Positions 19,749 to 29,543 of a DNA stretch of 43,809 bases are shown piece by piece. Location of the stretch: contig WTKE01000093.1 in NCBI GenBank assembly GCA_011524525.1, forward strand, positions 1 through 43,809. Reading direction: 5' to 3'. Under the pieces are notes generated by a model. The model ran no database searches. It was not told the DNA's origin and was given only the letters and a program-made list of their open reading frames with translations. How positions within the stretch are numbered: the stretch's first letter is position 1; each line of letters begins with the position of its first letter. This DNA is from Bacillus sp. (in: firmicutes) (GTDB lineage Bacteria; Bacillota; Bacilli; Bacillales; Cytobacillaceae). Position numbers and translations under genes: made by a program.

Positions 19749-20750
19749 ATGCTTAGAGAAATTTTAAATGAACATTTTCAACTTCAAATAGAAGAACCAC
19801 TTTCGGTAGGGCGTTATGAGTCAGGAAGGATAAAAAATCAAATGTATATGCTTGTACCTGTAAGTTCACTGCCTGAAGAAGATCTATCTGAGCTCTTACA
19901 ACTTTCTACACATGTCCTAAATCAAGGTGATCGGAACACATGTCAGTTTTTACAAAAAGAATCGGGACAATCGGTAATTGAGAGTCAACAGGGGAAGTAT
20001 GTGGTTCTTATTTGTCCTCTGTCAACAAATAGAAATCAGCAACATATAGGTCGTAAACTTTCTAAATTTCATTACAGGGGAAGAACAGTTAGTTTCCAAA
20101 CAAATAAAATCAACCGAATTGGAAAATGGAAGCAGTACTGGGAGCAGCGGTTAGATCAAATGGAACGGGTATGGAATGATATGCTTTATAAGCAGCCAGA
20201 CCATGAATTTGAACGATTGTTCTTAGAAGCATTTCCTTATTATATGGGGCTTGCTGAAAATGCTATTCAATACTTAGTTGATACGGAGCTTGATGATGAT
20301 CCACAGGCAGTTGACAGTGGTACGATCTGTCATGTTCGATTTACAAAACATACATGGGGAAATGAAATTTATATGAAGAATCCATTTGATTGGGTGTTTG
20401 ACCACTGTAGTCGTGATTTAGCTGAATGGACAAGAGACCGATATTTTACCAATATTAAGCTATACGAGCCAGAGGTAAGTCAGTTCTTTCAGGATTATCA
20501 AACCTTGATGCCACTATCCTCTTTCTCATGGAGACTGTTGTACGCAAGATTGCTATTTCCCCTTCATTTCTTTGATAATGTCGAGAATTACTATATCACC
20601 AGCTCGGAGCAGGAAAAAAATAGTTTACAGGATCGATTCGTTAAAAGTCTCGATCAAACAAAGGAACATGAAGAATTTTTATCGTCCTTTTATCAATTGG
20701 CAGAGGTTCCAGTCCGCAGAATGAAGATACCGAAGTTGGATTGGCTATAA
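19749..20750 (+). CDS. yutH: YutH-like spore coat protein, CotS kinase-like family
   Basis: 333-residue protein related to the CotS/YutH family of spore coat proteins, which have a degenerate aminoglycoside-kinase-like fold. Segments such as ICHVRFTKHTW and NPFDWVFDHCSRDLAEW correspond to the catalytic-loop region (normally HGD and D in active kinases), and the kinase signature is not obvious. The ATG at 19749 is chosen over an in-frame GTG at 19737 because GTGGGTG lies upstream of it; both ribosome binding sites are weak. Expression during sporulation is expected from the family. Confidence 0.82.
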   Translation: MLREILNEHFQLQIEEPLSVGRYESGRIKNQMYMLVPVSSLPEEDLSELLQLSTHVLNQGDRNTCQFLQKESGQSVIESQQGKYVVLICPLSTNRNQQHIGRKLSKFHYRGRTVSFQTNKINRIGKWKQYWEQRLDQMERVWNDMLYKQPDHEFERLFLEAFPYYMGLAENAIQYLVDTELDDDPQAVDSGTICHVRFTKHTWGNEIYMKNPFDWVFDHCSRDLAEWTRDRYFTNIKLYEPEVSQFFQDYQTLMPLSSFSWRLLYARLLFPLHFFDNVENYYITSSEQEKNSLQDRFVKSLDQTKEHEEFLSSFYQLAEVPVRRMKIPKLDWL

Positions 20751-20781
20751 TAAAGAAAAAATATATTTCTCGAAATAATCA

Positions 20782-20862
20782 AATAATACAAGGGGTAAAG
20801 CGTTTTCAATTAAATTATCTGCATAATTAACCCTTGTAATATTGAGTCCCTCCATCTATAAT
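20782..20862 (+). promoter_or_regulatory. hom promoter with flanking inverted repeat
   Basis: Promoter TTGTAA (20834-20839), 17-base spacer, TATAAT (20857-20862). An inverted repeat spans AATAATACAAGGGGTAA (20782-20798) and TTAACCCTTGTAATATT (20827-20843), and its right arm covers the -35. Between the arms lies GTAAAGCGTTTTCA (20794-20807), which matches 12 of 14 positions of the catabolite-response (cre) consensus. The repeat could be the binding site of a threonine or methionine pathway regulator; that is inference. Confidence 0.6.
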
Positions 20863-20918
20863 GTCTACTATATATAAACAACTGTTCATTCCAGAAATAC
20901 ACATAGGAGGGGAAAAGG

Positions 20919-22211
20919 ATGAAAGCTATCTCAATTGGATTATTAGGTTTAGGCACGGTCGGTACGGGTGTAGTGAAAATTATTGAAAATCATCAAGACA
21001 AACTCATGCACCAAGTTGGCTGTCCTGTTCAAATAAAAAAAGTGTTAGTAAAAGATATCGACAAACAAAGAGATGTAAGTTTAAATAGAGAAATGTTAAC
21101 AACAAATCTTAATGATATACTAGAAGATTCGGAAATCGATGTGGTTATTGAAGTAATGGGTGGTGTGGAGGAAACAAGACAACATCTTCTATCAGCTCTA
21201 AAAAATAAAAAACACGTCGTAACAGCAAACAAGGATTTAATGGCACTCTATGGTTCGGAGTTACTCACTGCAGCTTCTGAAAACGGCTGTGACTTGTTTT
21301 ATGAGGCGAGTGTAGCAGGTGGAATTCCTATTTTAAGAGGTCTAGTAGATGGATTAGCCTCTGATCGTATTACAAAAATGATGGGAATTGTAAATGGAAC
21401 AACCAACTTCATTTTAACGAAAATGGCACAAGATGGTAGTGCCTATGAAGAGGTATTAAAAGAAGCACAAGACCTTGGTTTTGCTGAAAGCGATCCAACA
21501 GCTGATGTAGAAGGTCTTGATGCGGCAAGAAAGATGGCCATTCTTTCAACACTTGGCTTTTCAATGAAAATTGATTTAGATGATGTAAAAGTAAAAGGAA
21601 TTACCGATATTACTGAAGAAGACTTAGAATACGGAAAGCAGCTTGGATATACCATGAAGCTGATTGGTATTGCGGATCTTGACGATGATAAAGTTGAGGT
21701 AAGTGTTCAGCCAACGTTTTTAGTAGAGTCTCATCCGTTAGCATCTGTTCATAATGAATACAATGCGGTATATGTATACGGGGAAGCGGTAGGAGAAACA
21801 ATGTTTTACGGACCGGGAGCTGGTAGCCTTCCAACAGCGACTGCTATTGTTTCAGATCTAGTTGGAGTGATGAAAAACATGCGTCTTGGTGTAAATGGAA
21901 CAAGCGCAGTCTCTCCACAATACCCGAAAAAGCTGAAAGAAGATTATGAAATCAGATCGAAGTACTTCTTGCGTTTATTAGTGAAAGATGAAGTAGGCGT
22001 ATTCGCAAACATTACTTCTATTTTCTCAGAGCATCATGTTAGTTTTGAAAAAATTCTTCAGCTTCCAGTGAAGGAAAAAGGATTAGCAGAAATTGTGTTA
22101 GTTACACATCATGCTTCTTTACAGGATTACGAGGATATTTTGGTAAAATTAAGAGACCTAGAAACAACAAAGCAAATCAAGAGCTCGTATCGAGTGGAAG
22201 GGAGCAAGTAG
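20919..22211 (+). CDS. hom: Homoserine dehydrogenase
   Basis: Reduces aspartate semialdehyde to homoserine, the branch step to threonine and methionine. The 430-residue product has an N-terminal Rossmann motif GLGTVGTG (9-16), the catalytic core with NGTTNFILTKM and EGLDAARKMAIL, and a C-terminal ACT domain from about residue 350 (LLVKDEVGVFANITSIFSEH) for allosteric control by threonine. The ribosome binding site AGGAGGGG precedes the ATG. First gene of hom-thrC-thrB, with its own promoter. Confidence 0.97.
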   Translation: MKAISIGLLGLGTVGTGVVKIIENHQDKLMHQVGCPVQIKKVLVKDIDKQRDVSLNREMLTTNLNDILEDSEIDVVIEVMGGVEETRQHLLSALKNKKHVVTANKDLMALYGSELLTAASENGCDLFYEASVAGGIPILRGLVDGLASDRITKMMGIVNGTTNFILTKMAQDGSAYEEVLKEAQDLGFAESDPTADVEGLDAARKMAILSTLGFSMKIDLDDVKVKGITDITEEDLEYGKQLGYTMKLIGIADLDDDKVEVSVQPTFLVESHPLASVHNEYNAVYVYGEAVGETMFYGPGAGSLPTATAIVSDLVGVMKNMRLGVNGTSAVSPQYPKKLKEDYEIRSKYFLRLLVKDEVGVFANITSIFSEHHVSFEKILQLPVKEKGLAEIVLVTHHASLQDYEDILVKLRDLETTKQIKSSYRVEGSK

Positions 22212-22214
22212 AAC

Positions 22215-23276
22215 ATGAGGTGGCAAGGGTTAATTCAAGAATATAAAGAGTTTCTTCCTGTAAGTGAGAACACTCCGAAATTAACATTAAACGAAGGAAA
22301 TACTCCATTAATTTATCTTGAGAATCTTTCAAAAGAGTGGGGAGTAGAACTTTACGTTAAGACAGAGGGAACAAATCCAACGGGTTCTTTTAAAGACCGT
22401 GGAATGGTTATGGCAGTTGCCAAGGCGAAGGAAGAAGGAAGCGATACAGTTATCTGTGCATCTACAGGAAATACGTCTGCAGCAGCTGCGGCATACGCAG
22501 CAAGAGCTGGGATGCGTTGTATTGTTGTCATTCCTGAAGGTAAGATTGCCATGGGTAAGTTAGCGCAAGCAATCATGTACGGAGCAGAGATTATCTCTAT
22601 TGAAGGAAACTTTGACCAAGCTTTAGCAATGGTACGTAAAATCAGTGAAACTGAGCCTGTTGCATTAGTTAACTCCGTGAATCCATATAGACTTGAAGGG
22701 CAAAAGACAGCCGCGTTTGAAGTGTGCGATCAGTTAGGTGGAGCACCAGATATTTTAGCTATCCCTGTTGGGAATGCAGGAAATATCAGTGCGTACTGGA
22801 AAGGCTTTAAGGAATATCATGAGGCAAAGGGCACTGCGCTACCAAAGATGCATGGTTTCGAAGCGGAAGGTGCAGCAGCAATCGTTCATAACCGTGTGTT
22901 TGAAAACCCTGAAACCATTGCAACTGCGATTCGTATCGGAAATCCAGCAAGCTGGCATTTAGCTTCTGCTGCTGTCGAAGAATCAGCAGGGAAAATTGAC
23001 GAAGTGAGCGATGAAGAAATTCTGGCTGCTTATCAAAAGCTTGCCTCCAGAGAAGGTGTATTTGCTGAGCCTGCCTCATGTGCATCTATCGCTGGTGTGT
23101 ATAAGCAATTGCAAAATGGCACCATCGCTAAGGGTAGCAAGATTGTTGCAATCCTAACTGGAAATGGATTAAAGGATCCAAATACAGCGATCGAGTGTAG
23201 CCCGATTAAGCCTGTATTGTTACCAAATGATGAACAAGCTGTTGCTAACCATATTCGAGGGGTTGTTCATCAATGA
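22215..23276 (+). CDS. thrC: Threonine synthase
   Basis: PLP enzyme that converts O-phosphohomoserine to threonine. The 353-residue product has the PLP lysine K60 in TGSFKDRGM, the cofactor-binding [15 protein letters not shown] loop and the C-terminal LTGNGLKDP block. Its length matches the short bacterial form. It starts 4 bases after the hom stop and overlaps thrB by an ATGA junction, so the three genes are translationally linked. Confidence 0.97.
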   Translation: MRWQGLIQEYKEFLPVSENTPKLTLNEGNTPLIYLENLSKEWGVELYVKTEGTNPTGSFKDRGMVMAVAKAKEEGSDTVICASTGNTSAAAAAYAARAGMRCIVVIPEGKIAMGKLAQAIMYGAEIISIEGNFDQALAMVRKISETEPVALVNSVNPYRLEGQKTAAFEVCDQLGGAPDILAIPVGNAGNISAYWKGFKEYHEAKGTALPKMHGFEAEGAAAIVHNRVFENPETIATAIRIGNPASWHLASAAVEESAGKIDEVSDEEILAAYQKLASREGVFAEPASCASIAGVYKQLQNGTIAKGSKIVAILTGNGLKDPNTAIECSPIKPVLLPNDEQAVANHIRGVVHQ

Positions 23277-24193
23277 GTGAAGAAGCTGTACTTATCATCG
23301 ATGTACCAGCAAGTACGGCCAATTTAGGACCTGGCTTCGATTCTGTCGGGTTAGCACTAAATCTTTATTTATCACTTGAAGTAGTAAAAGCAGAGAAATG
23401 GCAAGTTGAAATGCTTTCAGAGGAGCTTGAAGTATTTCCGAAGGACGAAACGAACTTTATTGTTTCAACCGCCATTGAAATTGCTGAGACATATGGAAAG
23501 AGTTTATCTCCATGTTTGATAAAAATGAAAAGTGATATTCCACTAGCGAGAGGTCTTGGTTCAAGTGCTGCAGCGATTGTTGCAGCGATTGAACTCGCTG
23601 ACCACGTAGGTGAACTAAATCTTTCCGATGAAGAGAAAATGAAGATTGCTTCTGTTATGGAGGGGCACCCAGACAATGCAGGTGCAGCTCTTTACGGTGG
23701 TTTGATTGTAGGAACGCAAATCGGTGAAGAGGTTGATTTCCTAACCTATACAGATCTTGCTTTTGATATTGTCATGGTCGTTCCAAAAGAAGAGTTGCTA
23801 ACAAAAGCCTCTCGAGGTGTTTTGCCTTCAGAGCTTTCATATGCTACAGCTGTTCGCGCTAGTTCTGTATCAAACGTGCTAGTGGCAGCTCTTTTACAAG
23901 GGAATTTAACATTAGCAGGTAAAATGATGAGCAAGGACTTGTTTCATCAGCCTTATCGCAAATCAATTGTTCCCGAACTCGAGCAAGTTGAAGACTTAGC
24001 GCTTCAATACGGTGCCTTTGGAGTTGCGCTAAGCGGTGCTGGTCCAAGTGTTATCTGTTTTGTAGAAAAAGGGCTTGGACAAGAGGTAATTAGTCGTATG
24101 GAGCCGTATTTGCCTCATGTATCGTTTTACTCTTTGCAAATAGACAAAGATGGAAGCCGTGTGCAAAAAAAGGTCACAAGACTAGAGAAATAA
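23273..24193 (+). CDS. thrB: Homoserine kinase
   Basis: GHMP-family kinase that phosphorylates homoserine. The 306-residue product shows an N-terminal [15 protein letters not shown] motif, the ATP-binding [16 protein letters not shown] loop (about residues 90-105) and the C-terminal [11 protein letters not shown] motif. It begins inside the thrC stop (ATGA) and ends the operon; a terminator follows directly. Confidence 0.97.
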   Translation: MSEEAVLIIDVPASTANLGPGFDSVGLALNLYLSLEVVKAEKWQVEMLSEELEVFPKDETNFIVSTAIEIAETYGKSLSPCLIKMKSDIPLARGLGSSAAAIVAAIELADHVGELNLSDEEKMKIASVMEGHPDNAGAALYGGLIVGTQIGEEVDFLTYTDLAFDIVMVVPKEELLTKASRGVLPSELSYATAVRASSVSNVLVAALLQGNLTLAGKMMSKDLFHQPYRKSIVPELEQVEDLALQYGAFGVALSGAGPSVICFVEKGLGQEVISRMEPYLPHVSFYSLQIDKDGSRVQKKVTRLEK

Positions 24194-24194
24194 G

Positions 24195-24226
24195 AAAAAG
24201 CGATTTCGCAGGAAATCGCTTTTCTT
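24195..24226. terminator. Terminator between thrB and yutI
   Basis: Perfect 12-bp arms AAAAGCGATTTC and GAAATCGCTTTT around a 4-base loop; the T-rich and A-rich flanks could serve both convergent genes. Confidence 0.88.
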
Positions 24227-24237
24227 CTTTAATTGAA

Positions 24238-24474
24238 TTAGAAAACTTGTTCTACTTCTACTACGCCTGGAACTTCCTCTAAAAGAGCACGCTCAATTCC
24301 AGCTTTTAAAGTAATTGTTGAGCTTGGGCAGCTACCGCATGCGCCTAGCAATCGAAGCTTAACGATGCCATCCTCAACGTCTACTAATTCACAGTCCCCA
24401 CCATCACGAAGAAGGAATGGACGTAATTTATTTAGTACCTCTTGAACTTGTTCAAACATTTCTTGCTCTGCCAT
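24238..24474 (-). CDS. yutI: YutI, Nfu-type iron-sulfur carrier
   Basis: 78-residue protein consisting only of a NifU C-terminal (Nfu) domain with the cluster-binding CGSC motif in [13 protein letters not shown]. Such proteins receive clusters from the Suf scaffold and pass them to target enzymes. The ribosome binding site AAGGGAGC lies upstream of the ATG. It stands alone, convergent with thrB and divergent from yuzD. Confidence 0.93.
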   Translation of the reverse strand: MAEQEMFEQVQEVLNKLRPFLLRDGGDCELVDVEDGIVKLRLLGACGSCPSSTITLKAGIERALLEEVPGVVEVEQVF

Positions 24475-24621
24475 CTAAATCGCTCCCTTCATACCCCTTA
24501 TTATAATCATTTTAATTAAAAAAATCTATTGGTAATACTCAAATCCAAAAATCGTCAAACTAGTGTGTTCTGCTCCTTTTATCATGTAAAATAGACATAG
24601 TGAGTAAAAGGGGGAAGGAAC

Positions 24622-24939
24622 ATGATTGAGCTTGTAGTATACGGGGCAGAAGTACTTTGCCCAAGCTGTGTGAATTTACCATCATCAAAAGAAACCTATG
24701 AATGGTTGGAAGCAGCGATAGGAAGGAAATATCCAAACCAACCATTTCAAATAACTTATGTAGATATTTACCAACCACCAAATGATGAAAAAAAGCAAGC
24801 CTTTGCTGAACGTGTTATTGAGGAAGATATGTTTTATCCGGTTGTTGTCCTAGAAGATGAAGTGGTAGGGGAAGGAAATCCGAAGCTAAAAACGATCTAT
24901 GCAGCAATGGAGAGACATGGGTATAAGGCAAGCGAATAG
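24622..24939 (+). CDS. yuzD: YuzD-like DUF1462 thioredoxin-fold protein
   Basis: 105-residue protein of DUF1462. It begins with a beta strand followed by a CPSC pair at residues 14-17, as in thioredoxin-fold redox proteins, and contains FYPVVVLEDEVVGEGNPKL. It is probably a redox or metal-handling protein, but no function is established that I know of. The ribosome binding site is GGGGGAAGGA. recQ starts 16 bases downstream, so the two are likely one transcript. Confidence 0.87.
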   Translation: MIELVVYGAEVLCPSCVNLPSSKETYEWLEAAIGRKYPNQPFQITYVDIYQPPNDEKKQAFAERVIEEDMFYPVVVLEDEVVGEGNPKLKTIYAAMERHGYKASE

Positions 24940-24955
24940 AGAGGAGACCTATGTT

Positions 24956-26737
24956 TTGATCGATCAAGCAGTTCAATTGCTCCAATCTTATTTTGGATAT
25001 TCAAGCTTTCGAAAGGGTCAAGAACAAATTATTCAAACAGTGCTTAACGGGAATGATGGAATTTGTATTATGCCAACAGGTGGAGGAAAATCACTTTGCT
25101 ATCAGATACCAGCCCTACTGTTTGAAGGAACAACGATCGTTATTTCTCCATTGATTTCTTTAATGAAGGATCAAGTAGACACGCTTCTGCAGGCGGGTGT
25201 TTCAGCAACCTACATTAACAGTTCATTGACGAGCAAAGAGATTCAAGAAAGATTGACCGGAGCAAAGGAAGGAAAATATAAACTTTTGTATCTTGCGCCA
25301 GAACGACTGGAATCGAGTGAGTTTCAACAAAGTCTTCAAATGATTACCATTCCGTTTATCGCGATTGACGAGGCACACTGTATCTCACAATGGGGGCACG
25401 ATTTTCGTCCGAGCTATTTACAAATTCAAAAGTTTATTCGAAGCTTACAAGAAAAACCAGTCGTATTAGCATTAACAGCGACTGCGACACCACAAGTTAG
25501 AGAAGATATATGTAAAACCTTACACATTAACGATGCCAACAGTGTGATTACCGGATTTGAGCGTGAGAATTTAACCTTTTCCGTTGTCAAAGGTCAAGAC
25601 CGAAATGCCTATATAAAAAGCTATGTAAAGAAAAACAATAAAGAAAGTGGCATTATCTATGCTGCCACGAGAAAAATGGTCGATCAGCTATATGATCGAT
25701 TAAAGAAAGAAAAAATCTCTGTCACACGTTACCATGCGGGGATGAGTGATGAGGAACGAAATTCAGAACAGGAATTATTTTTAAAAGACGAAAGTAATGT
25801 GATGATTGCAACCTCCGCGTTTGGGATGGGAATCGATAAATCGAATATTCGATATGTGCTTCACTATCAGCTTCCGAAAAATATGGAAAGCTATTATCAG
25901 GAAGCAGGACGTGCGGGTAGAGACGGACTTAAAAGTGAATGTGTCGTTTTATACTCCCCACAAGATGTTCAAATTCAACGCTTCTTAATTGATCAGTCTG
26001 CAGATCGAAGCCGCATAAGTCAGGAGCTCGAAAAGCTTCAATCAATGATCGACTATTGCCATACCGAAGCATGCCTGCACTCACATATATTAGAGTACTT
26101 TGGTGAGGAAGAGGCAACGGATTGTGGCCGATGTGGCAACTGTAAGGATACAAGAACGAGCGTGGATGTTACAAAGGAAGCACAAATGATTTTGTCTTGT
26201 ATCATACGTATGGGTCAGAAATACGGGAAAAACCTAGTAGCTCAAGTACTAACTGGTTCAAAAAACAAAAAGGTCTATGACTTTCGCTTTGATCAGCTAA
26301 GCACCTATGGAATTTTAAAGACAAAAAGTGCAAAAGAGGTTAGCGAGGAAATTGAGTTTCTCATTACTCGTGAACTGATTGGTGTGGAGCATGGATCTTA
26401 TCCAACAATATATGTTACACCTGCTGGACGAGAAGTATTAGTGGGAAATGAGAAAGTGTTGAGAAAGGAAGCTTTAAAGACGAGTATCATTACGGAGGTG
26501 GACAACCCTCTGTTCGAAGAGCTTCGTGCCAAAAGAAGAGGCTTGGCCGAGAAAGAAAAAGTTCCACCGTTTGTCGTTTTCTCGGATGCTACCTTAAAGG
26601 ATATGTGTGCAAAAATGCCTCAAACACCGGAAGAATTTTTAAACGTTAACGGTGTTGGTCAAAATAAGCTGAACAAGTATGGAGAAGAATTTATGGAAGT
26701 GATTCGTAGCTTTTCTAGTAAAGTACCTGTTCAATAA
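24956..26737 (+). CDS. recQ: RecQ-family ATP-dependent DNA helicase
   Basis: 3'-5' DNA helicase for recombination and replication repair. The 593-residue product has all three RecQ parts: helicase core with Walker A MPTGGGKS (39-46) and DEAH (138-141, IDEAHCISQWGHDFRPSY), a zinc-binding RQC region (ACLHSHILEYFGE with DCGRCGNC), and a C-terminal HRDC domain (about 515-593). The start is TTG at 24956, behind GAGGAGACC; an ATG at 24951 is out of frame and stops at once. A full HRDC separates it from the shorter RecS type. Confidence 0.94.
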   Translation: MIDQAVQLLQSYFGYSSFRKGQEQIIQTVLNGNDGICIMPTGGGKSLCYQIPALLFEGTTIVISPLISLMKDQVDTLLQAGVSATYINSSLTSKEIQERLTGAKEGKYKLLYLAPERLESSEFQQSLQMITIPFIAIDEAHCISQWGHDFRPSYLQIQKFIRSLQEKPVVLALTATATPQVREDICKTLHINDANSVITGFERENLTFSVVKGQDRNAYIKSYVKKNNKESGIIYAATRKMVDQLYDRLKKEKISVTRYHAGMSDEERNSEQELFLKDESNVMIATSAFGMGIDKSNIRYVLHYQLPKNMESYYQEAGRAGRDGLKSECVVLYSPQDVQIQRFLIDQSADRSRISQELEKLQSMIDYCHTEACLHSHILEYFGEEEATDCGRCGNCKDTRTSVDVTKEAQMILSCIIRMGQKYGKNLVAQVLTGSKNKKVYDFRFDQLSTYGILKTKSAKEVSEEIEFLITRELIGVEHGSYPTIYVTPAGREVLVGNEKVLRKEALKTSIITEVDNPLFEELRAKRRGLAEKEKVPPFVVFSDATLKDMCAKMPQTPEEFLNVNGVGQNKLNKYGEEFMEVIRSFSSKVPVQ

Positions 26738-26746
26738 TAGATTAGA

Positions 26747-26779
26747 AGCTCTCCTACCACGGTAGGAGAGCTATTTGTA
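26747..26779. terminator. Hairpin between recQ and yutJ
   Basis: Perfect 12-bp arms AGCTCTCCTACC and GGTAGGAGAGCT, but the following T run is weak (ATTTGTATT). Confidence 0.7.
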
Positions 26780-27844
26780 TTAGCCATTATGATATTTATA
26801 CATCCATAGAATACCTGATTTTAATAGTCTTGCCACTCGTCCTGTAATAGGGCGTTCTGCTACTAATCCAAAGCCATGCTTTTTACCTAGAGAGCCGAGA
26901 ACTCCTTTTAATTTAATAACTGGCATGGTTTCAGGAAGCGGTTCATTTGCCCATCTTTTTAAAAGAATTTGAACAATCTGTTCCGCTTGTCCTTCAGCTA
27001 ATTGAGCGCTAGGTGCATGTGGTAGACTTGCACAGTCACCTACGACATACACATGTTCATCATTAGGCAAATTGTGATGAACCGTTAGGATGACTCGACC
27101 TTGATGATCCTTTTCGACATCAAGATTTCGGATAATTTCTACTGGCTGTATGCCGGCAGTCCATACAATCGCATCCGAGTGTAGTGGTTCATCGTGATTG
27201 TATAGAGTATTTTCTTCTACCTTTGTGATATGTGAATTGTTAACAATCTCTACTCCATGATTATCAAACCAATTTTCCACATACGTTCCTAAACGAACAG
27301 GGAAGGCAGATAAGATATGATTTCCACGGTCGAATAACTTTACCTTTAAATCCGGTCTGCTTTCATTTAATTCACTTGCGAGTTCTACACCGCTCAAACC
27401 AGCCCCAACAATGCTAACAACAGATCCAGGGGCTAGGTTATTCAATGCTTGATACGTTGTTCTGGACTTCTCAATCGATTGAATGCTATACGTATAACGG
27501 TCGGCACCTGGGACATTGTGGTATTTGTCTTCACAACCTAATCCAATAACTAAATCATTGTAAGTGATGGTATCATTATTCACGAGAACGGTTTTCTCTT
27601 GAAGATTAATATCTTTAACCTCTCCGTATTTGATGGTAAGTCTAGAATGCTCAGGGAAAGCTACCCGTACATGCTGATCAGAAATCGTACCAGCTGCAAG
27701 AGCATAATATTCTGTCTTTAAACAGTGGTAAGGAATTTTATCAACTAGCGTGATGGTCACATCGTCTGGAAGTTGAGAGGGTAATAAGCGAGCGAGTATT
27801 CTCATTCCCCCGTAACCTCCGCCGAGAATAACGAGATTCTTCAT
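26780..27844 (-). CDS. yutJ: YutJ-like NADH dehydrogenase-type flavoprotein
   Basis: 354-residue FAD/NAD(P)H oxidoreductase of the type II NADH dehydrogenase family. The N-terminal FAD site is LGGGYGGMR, the NAD(P)H site is IVGAGLSGVELASEL near the middle, and the second FAD motif is VYVVGDCA. The electron acceptor is not evident. The ATG at 27844 is preferred to a TTG at 27850 because AAAGGGGAA is then properly spaced. A cre-like TAAAAACGTTTGCA at 27893-27906 lies upstream (weak evidence). It is divergent from yuzB. Confidence 0.87.
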   Translation of the reverse strand: MKNLVILGGGYGGMRILARLLPSQLPDDVTITLVDKIPYHCLKTEYYALAAGTISDQHVRVAFPEHSRLTIKYGEVKDINLQEKTVLVNNDTITYNDLVIGLGCEDKYHNVPGADRYTYSIQSIEKSRTTYQALNNLAPGSVVSIVGAGLSGVELASELNESRPDLKVKLFDRGNHILSAFPVRLGTYVENWFDNHGVEIVNNSHITKVEENTLYNHDEPLHSDAIVWTAGIQPVEIIRNLDVEKDHQGRVILTVHHNLPNDEHVYVVGDCASLPHAPSAQLAEGQAEQIVQILLKRWANEPLPETMPVIKLKGVLGSLGKKHGFGLVAERPITGRVARLLKSGILWMYKYHNG

Positions 27845-28093
27845 AATCAATTTCCCCTTTATCTCTACAGTTGAGTTGCTCTTCTTTTTTTATAAAAACG
27901 TTTGCAATATGATGACATATTAAAATGATAAACATTATATATGTTTCAAAACACCATAAAAAGTATAACGAAATTGTGACAAAACCACAACATATTCAGT
28001 ACAATTTCTTGACAATTATAATTTTTGAAAGGAAACAACCTACTTGAACTTTTTGGTTGGACAAGGTACATTTACTAAGTAGAGGTGGGAGAA

Positions 28094-28333
28094 ATGATAA
28101 AACCAATTATAGAGTTTTGTATCAGTAATTTAGCAAGTGGAGCTCAAAAAGCACTCGAACAGCTAGAAAAGGATTATGACCTAGATATCATTGAATATGG
28201 GTGCCTTGGCTATTGTGGCAAATGCGCATCAACACTGTATGCACTAGTAAATGGAGAAGTGGTGTCAGGGGATACGCCTGATGAGCTGGTAGAAAATATT
28301 TATCAGTATTTAGAAGAAAATCCGATGTTTTAA
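28094..28333 (+). CDS. yuzB: YuzB-like DUF1450 protein
   Basis: 79-residue DUF1450 protein with four cysteines: one in EFCISN and three in [12 protein letters not shown]. The fold resembles a small thioredoxin-like ferredoxin, but cluster binding is not shown. The ATG at 28094 follows AGAGGTGGGAG and gives the length expected for the family; the GTG at 28085 lies within that ribosome binding site. It faces away from yutJ across a 249-base gap. Confidence 0.87.
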   Translation: MIKPIIEFCISNLASGAQKALEQLEKDYDLDIIEYGCLGYCGKCASTLYALVNGEVVSGDTPDELVENIYQYLEENPMF

Positions 28334-28430
28334 CATGGCTTTTTCTAAAAACAGCCGATCAGAATAAGATCATCATTAGAGAAGAGTTACACTCCAACTA
28401 GACCATTTAAACCCAGCGTTATGCGGGGAG

Positions 28431-28455
28431 AAAAATCCGGCTTTTCGGATTTTTT
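28431..28455 (+). terminator. Terminator after yuzB
   Basis: AAAAATCCG and CGGATTTTT arms around a GCTTTT loop. It lies 98 bases after the yuzB stop. Confidence 0.75.
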
Positions 28456-28484
28456 CAAAACAAAGAAAATAGCCTTTAACATAC

Positions 28485-28516
28485 AAAAAAAGGGTCACCT
28501 CATAGGTAGACCCTTG
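28485..28516 (-). terminator. Terminator of the DUF2225 gene
   Basis: AAGGGTC and GACCCTT stem. On the minus strand it is followed by a run of seven T, immediately after the gene's stop. Confidence 0.82.
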
Positions 28517-29209
28517 TTATATTTTGGTTTTTTGCTCTTCACGTATTTCCTGCCAACGATCTCTTGCCATTTCAACAATCTTTGCCTCATTAAAACTTCC
28601 TTGTTTTTCGATAACCTTTGAGAAATATTTCACTGATTGGTCCATCTGACCGGTCCGTCTAGATAGCTCGGCAATCATATAGAGAAGTCGTAGCTCGGTC
28701 ATTTGTGTTCCACGATAATCATCTGTGATATAGGCTTCCATATATTCGCCCACAGCAAGCTTCATAAATCGTTGCTCCTGCTCGTGATCTAGCAATGCTC
28801 TGTAAATCCAAGCGAGTCTCATATATAAACCCGCAATAGATACATGCTTTTCTTTCTTCAATGTTCCACAATAGGCAGCAAGTTTAATGGTTTTTGCAGC
28901 ATCTGCATACGTCCTTACCTCACTAAAACTGCGGGGCAGCCACTGTTGAGCTATTTTAGAATCGATGATTTCCTTGCTGCCTGGGGGAAAGTAAGGTGCA
29001 AAGTCATCTGTAAAAGAAAAGCCACATTGGGGACATACGGCAACAAAATAAAGGTTAGGATCATTTTCTATATTTTCATATGTAGGGGCAAAGTCAGTAT
29101 CGTAGGACTTTACTACTACAAAACGTGAGCGAAGTTTCTTTGTCGTAAACTTGGTTTTACACATCATACATTCACATTTTTTATCATAAAGCGGCTGTAG
29201 TTCAGTCAT
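28517..29209 (-). CDS. DUF2225 protein with zinc ribbon and TPR-like helices
   Basis: 230-residue protein. The N-terminal part has two cysteine pairs (CMMC and CPQC) that look like a zinc ribbon. The rest is helical with TPR-like repeats (LYMRLAWIYRALLDHEQEQRF and MIAELSRRTGQMDQSVKYFSKVI). This matches the DUF2225 family of Firmicutes, function unknown. The ATG at 29209 is preferred to a GTG at 29221 that lies too close to AAAAGGGG. It takes the place where dapF lies in B. subtilis as I remember it. Confidence 0.8.
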   Translation of the reverse strand: MTELQPLYDKKCECMMCKTKFTTKKLRSRFVVVKSYDTDFAPTYENIENDPNLYFVAVCPQCGFSFTDDFAPYFPPGSKEIIDSKIAQQWLPRSFSEVRTYADAAKTIKLAAYCGTLKKEKHVSIAGLYMRLAWIYRALLDHEQEQRFMKLAVGEYMEAYITDDYRGTQMTELRLLYMIAELSRRTGQMDQSVKYFSKVIEKQGSFNEAKIVEMARDRWQEIREEQKTKI

Positions 29210-29543
29210 ATTCTCACACACCCCTTTTATTTTACGACGGTTTATATAATACTATTGTACCTTATTGTTTGTGATAAAAGAACTATAAAAACATAATATT
29301 TGAAAAGAAGACAGTTTATCGCCTAGGATTACCAGTATTTAGTGGATTGAGGGAACGAAGTTAAATTTTGGTGCCCTAAGTTGGGATTTAGCACCTTTAC
29401 ATTCTAATATTTGGTTAGGGAGCTCGATTAACAAAGGTGTATTTTGCAAAAACAATTCCATTTTTATAAGTTCGTTCAGTTGAGTATAAAGACATTGCTG
29501 TATATACTAAAAGTAAAGATGTTCGAAGGAGGAATGAGTGATC
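29210..29543. other. Intergenic region upstream of yutM
   Basis: 334 bases without a gene. It contains an imperfect hairpin at 29370-29395 (GGTGC and GCACC arms, inner TAA/TTA) of unknown role and the yutM promoter at 29480-29508. I recognise no RNA gene. Confidence 0.6.
29480..29508 (+). promoter_or_regulatory. Sigma-A promoter of yutM
   Basis: TTGAGT at 29480-29485, 17-base spacer, TATACT at 29503-29508. The predicted start near 29515 leaves a leader of about 30 bases that holds the AAGGAGG ribosome binding site. Confidence 0.75.

Noticed and set aside
27974-27990. Rex-like site TTGTG-N7-CACAA between yutJ and yuzB
   Set aside because: The half sites are one base too close for the Rex spacing of eight.
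28421-28621. 66-residue plus-strand ORF
   Set aside because: It crosses two terminator hairpins and lies partly antisense to the DUF2225 gene, with no ribosome binding site.
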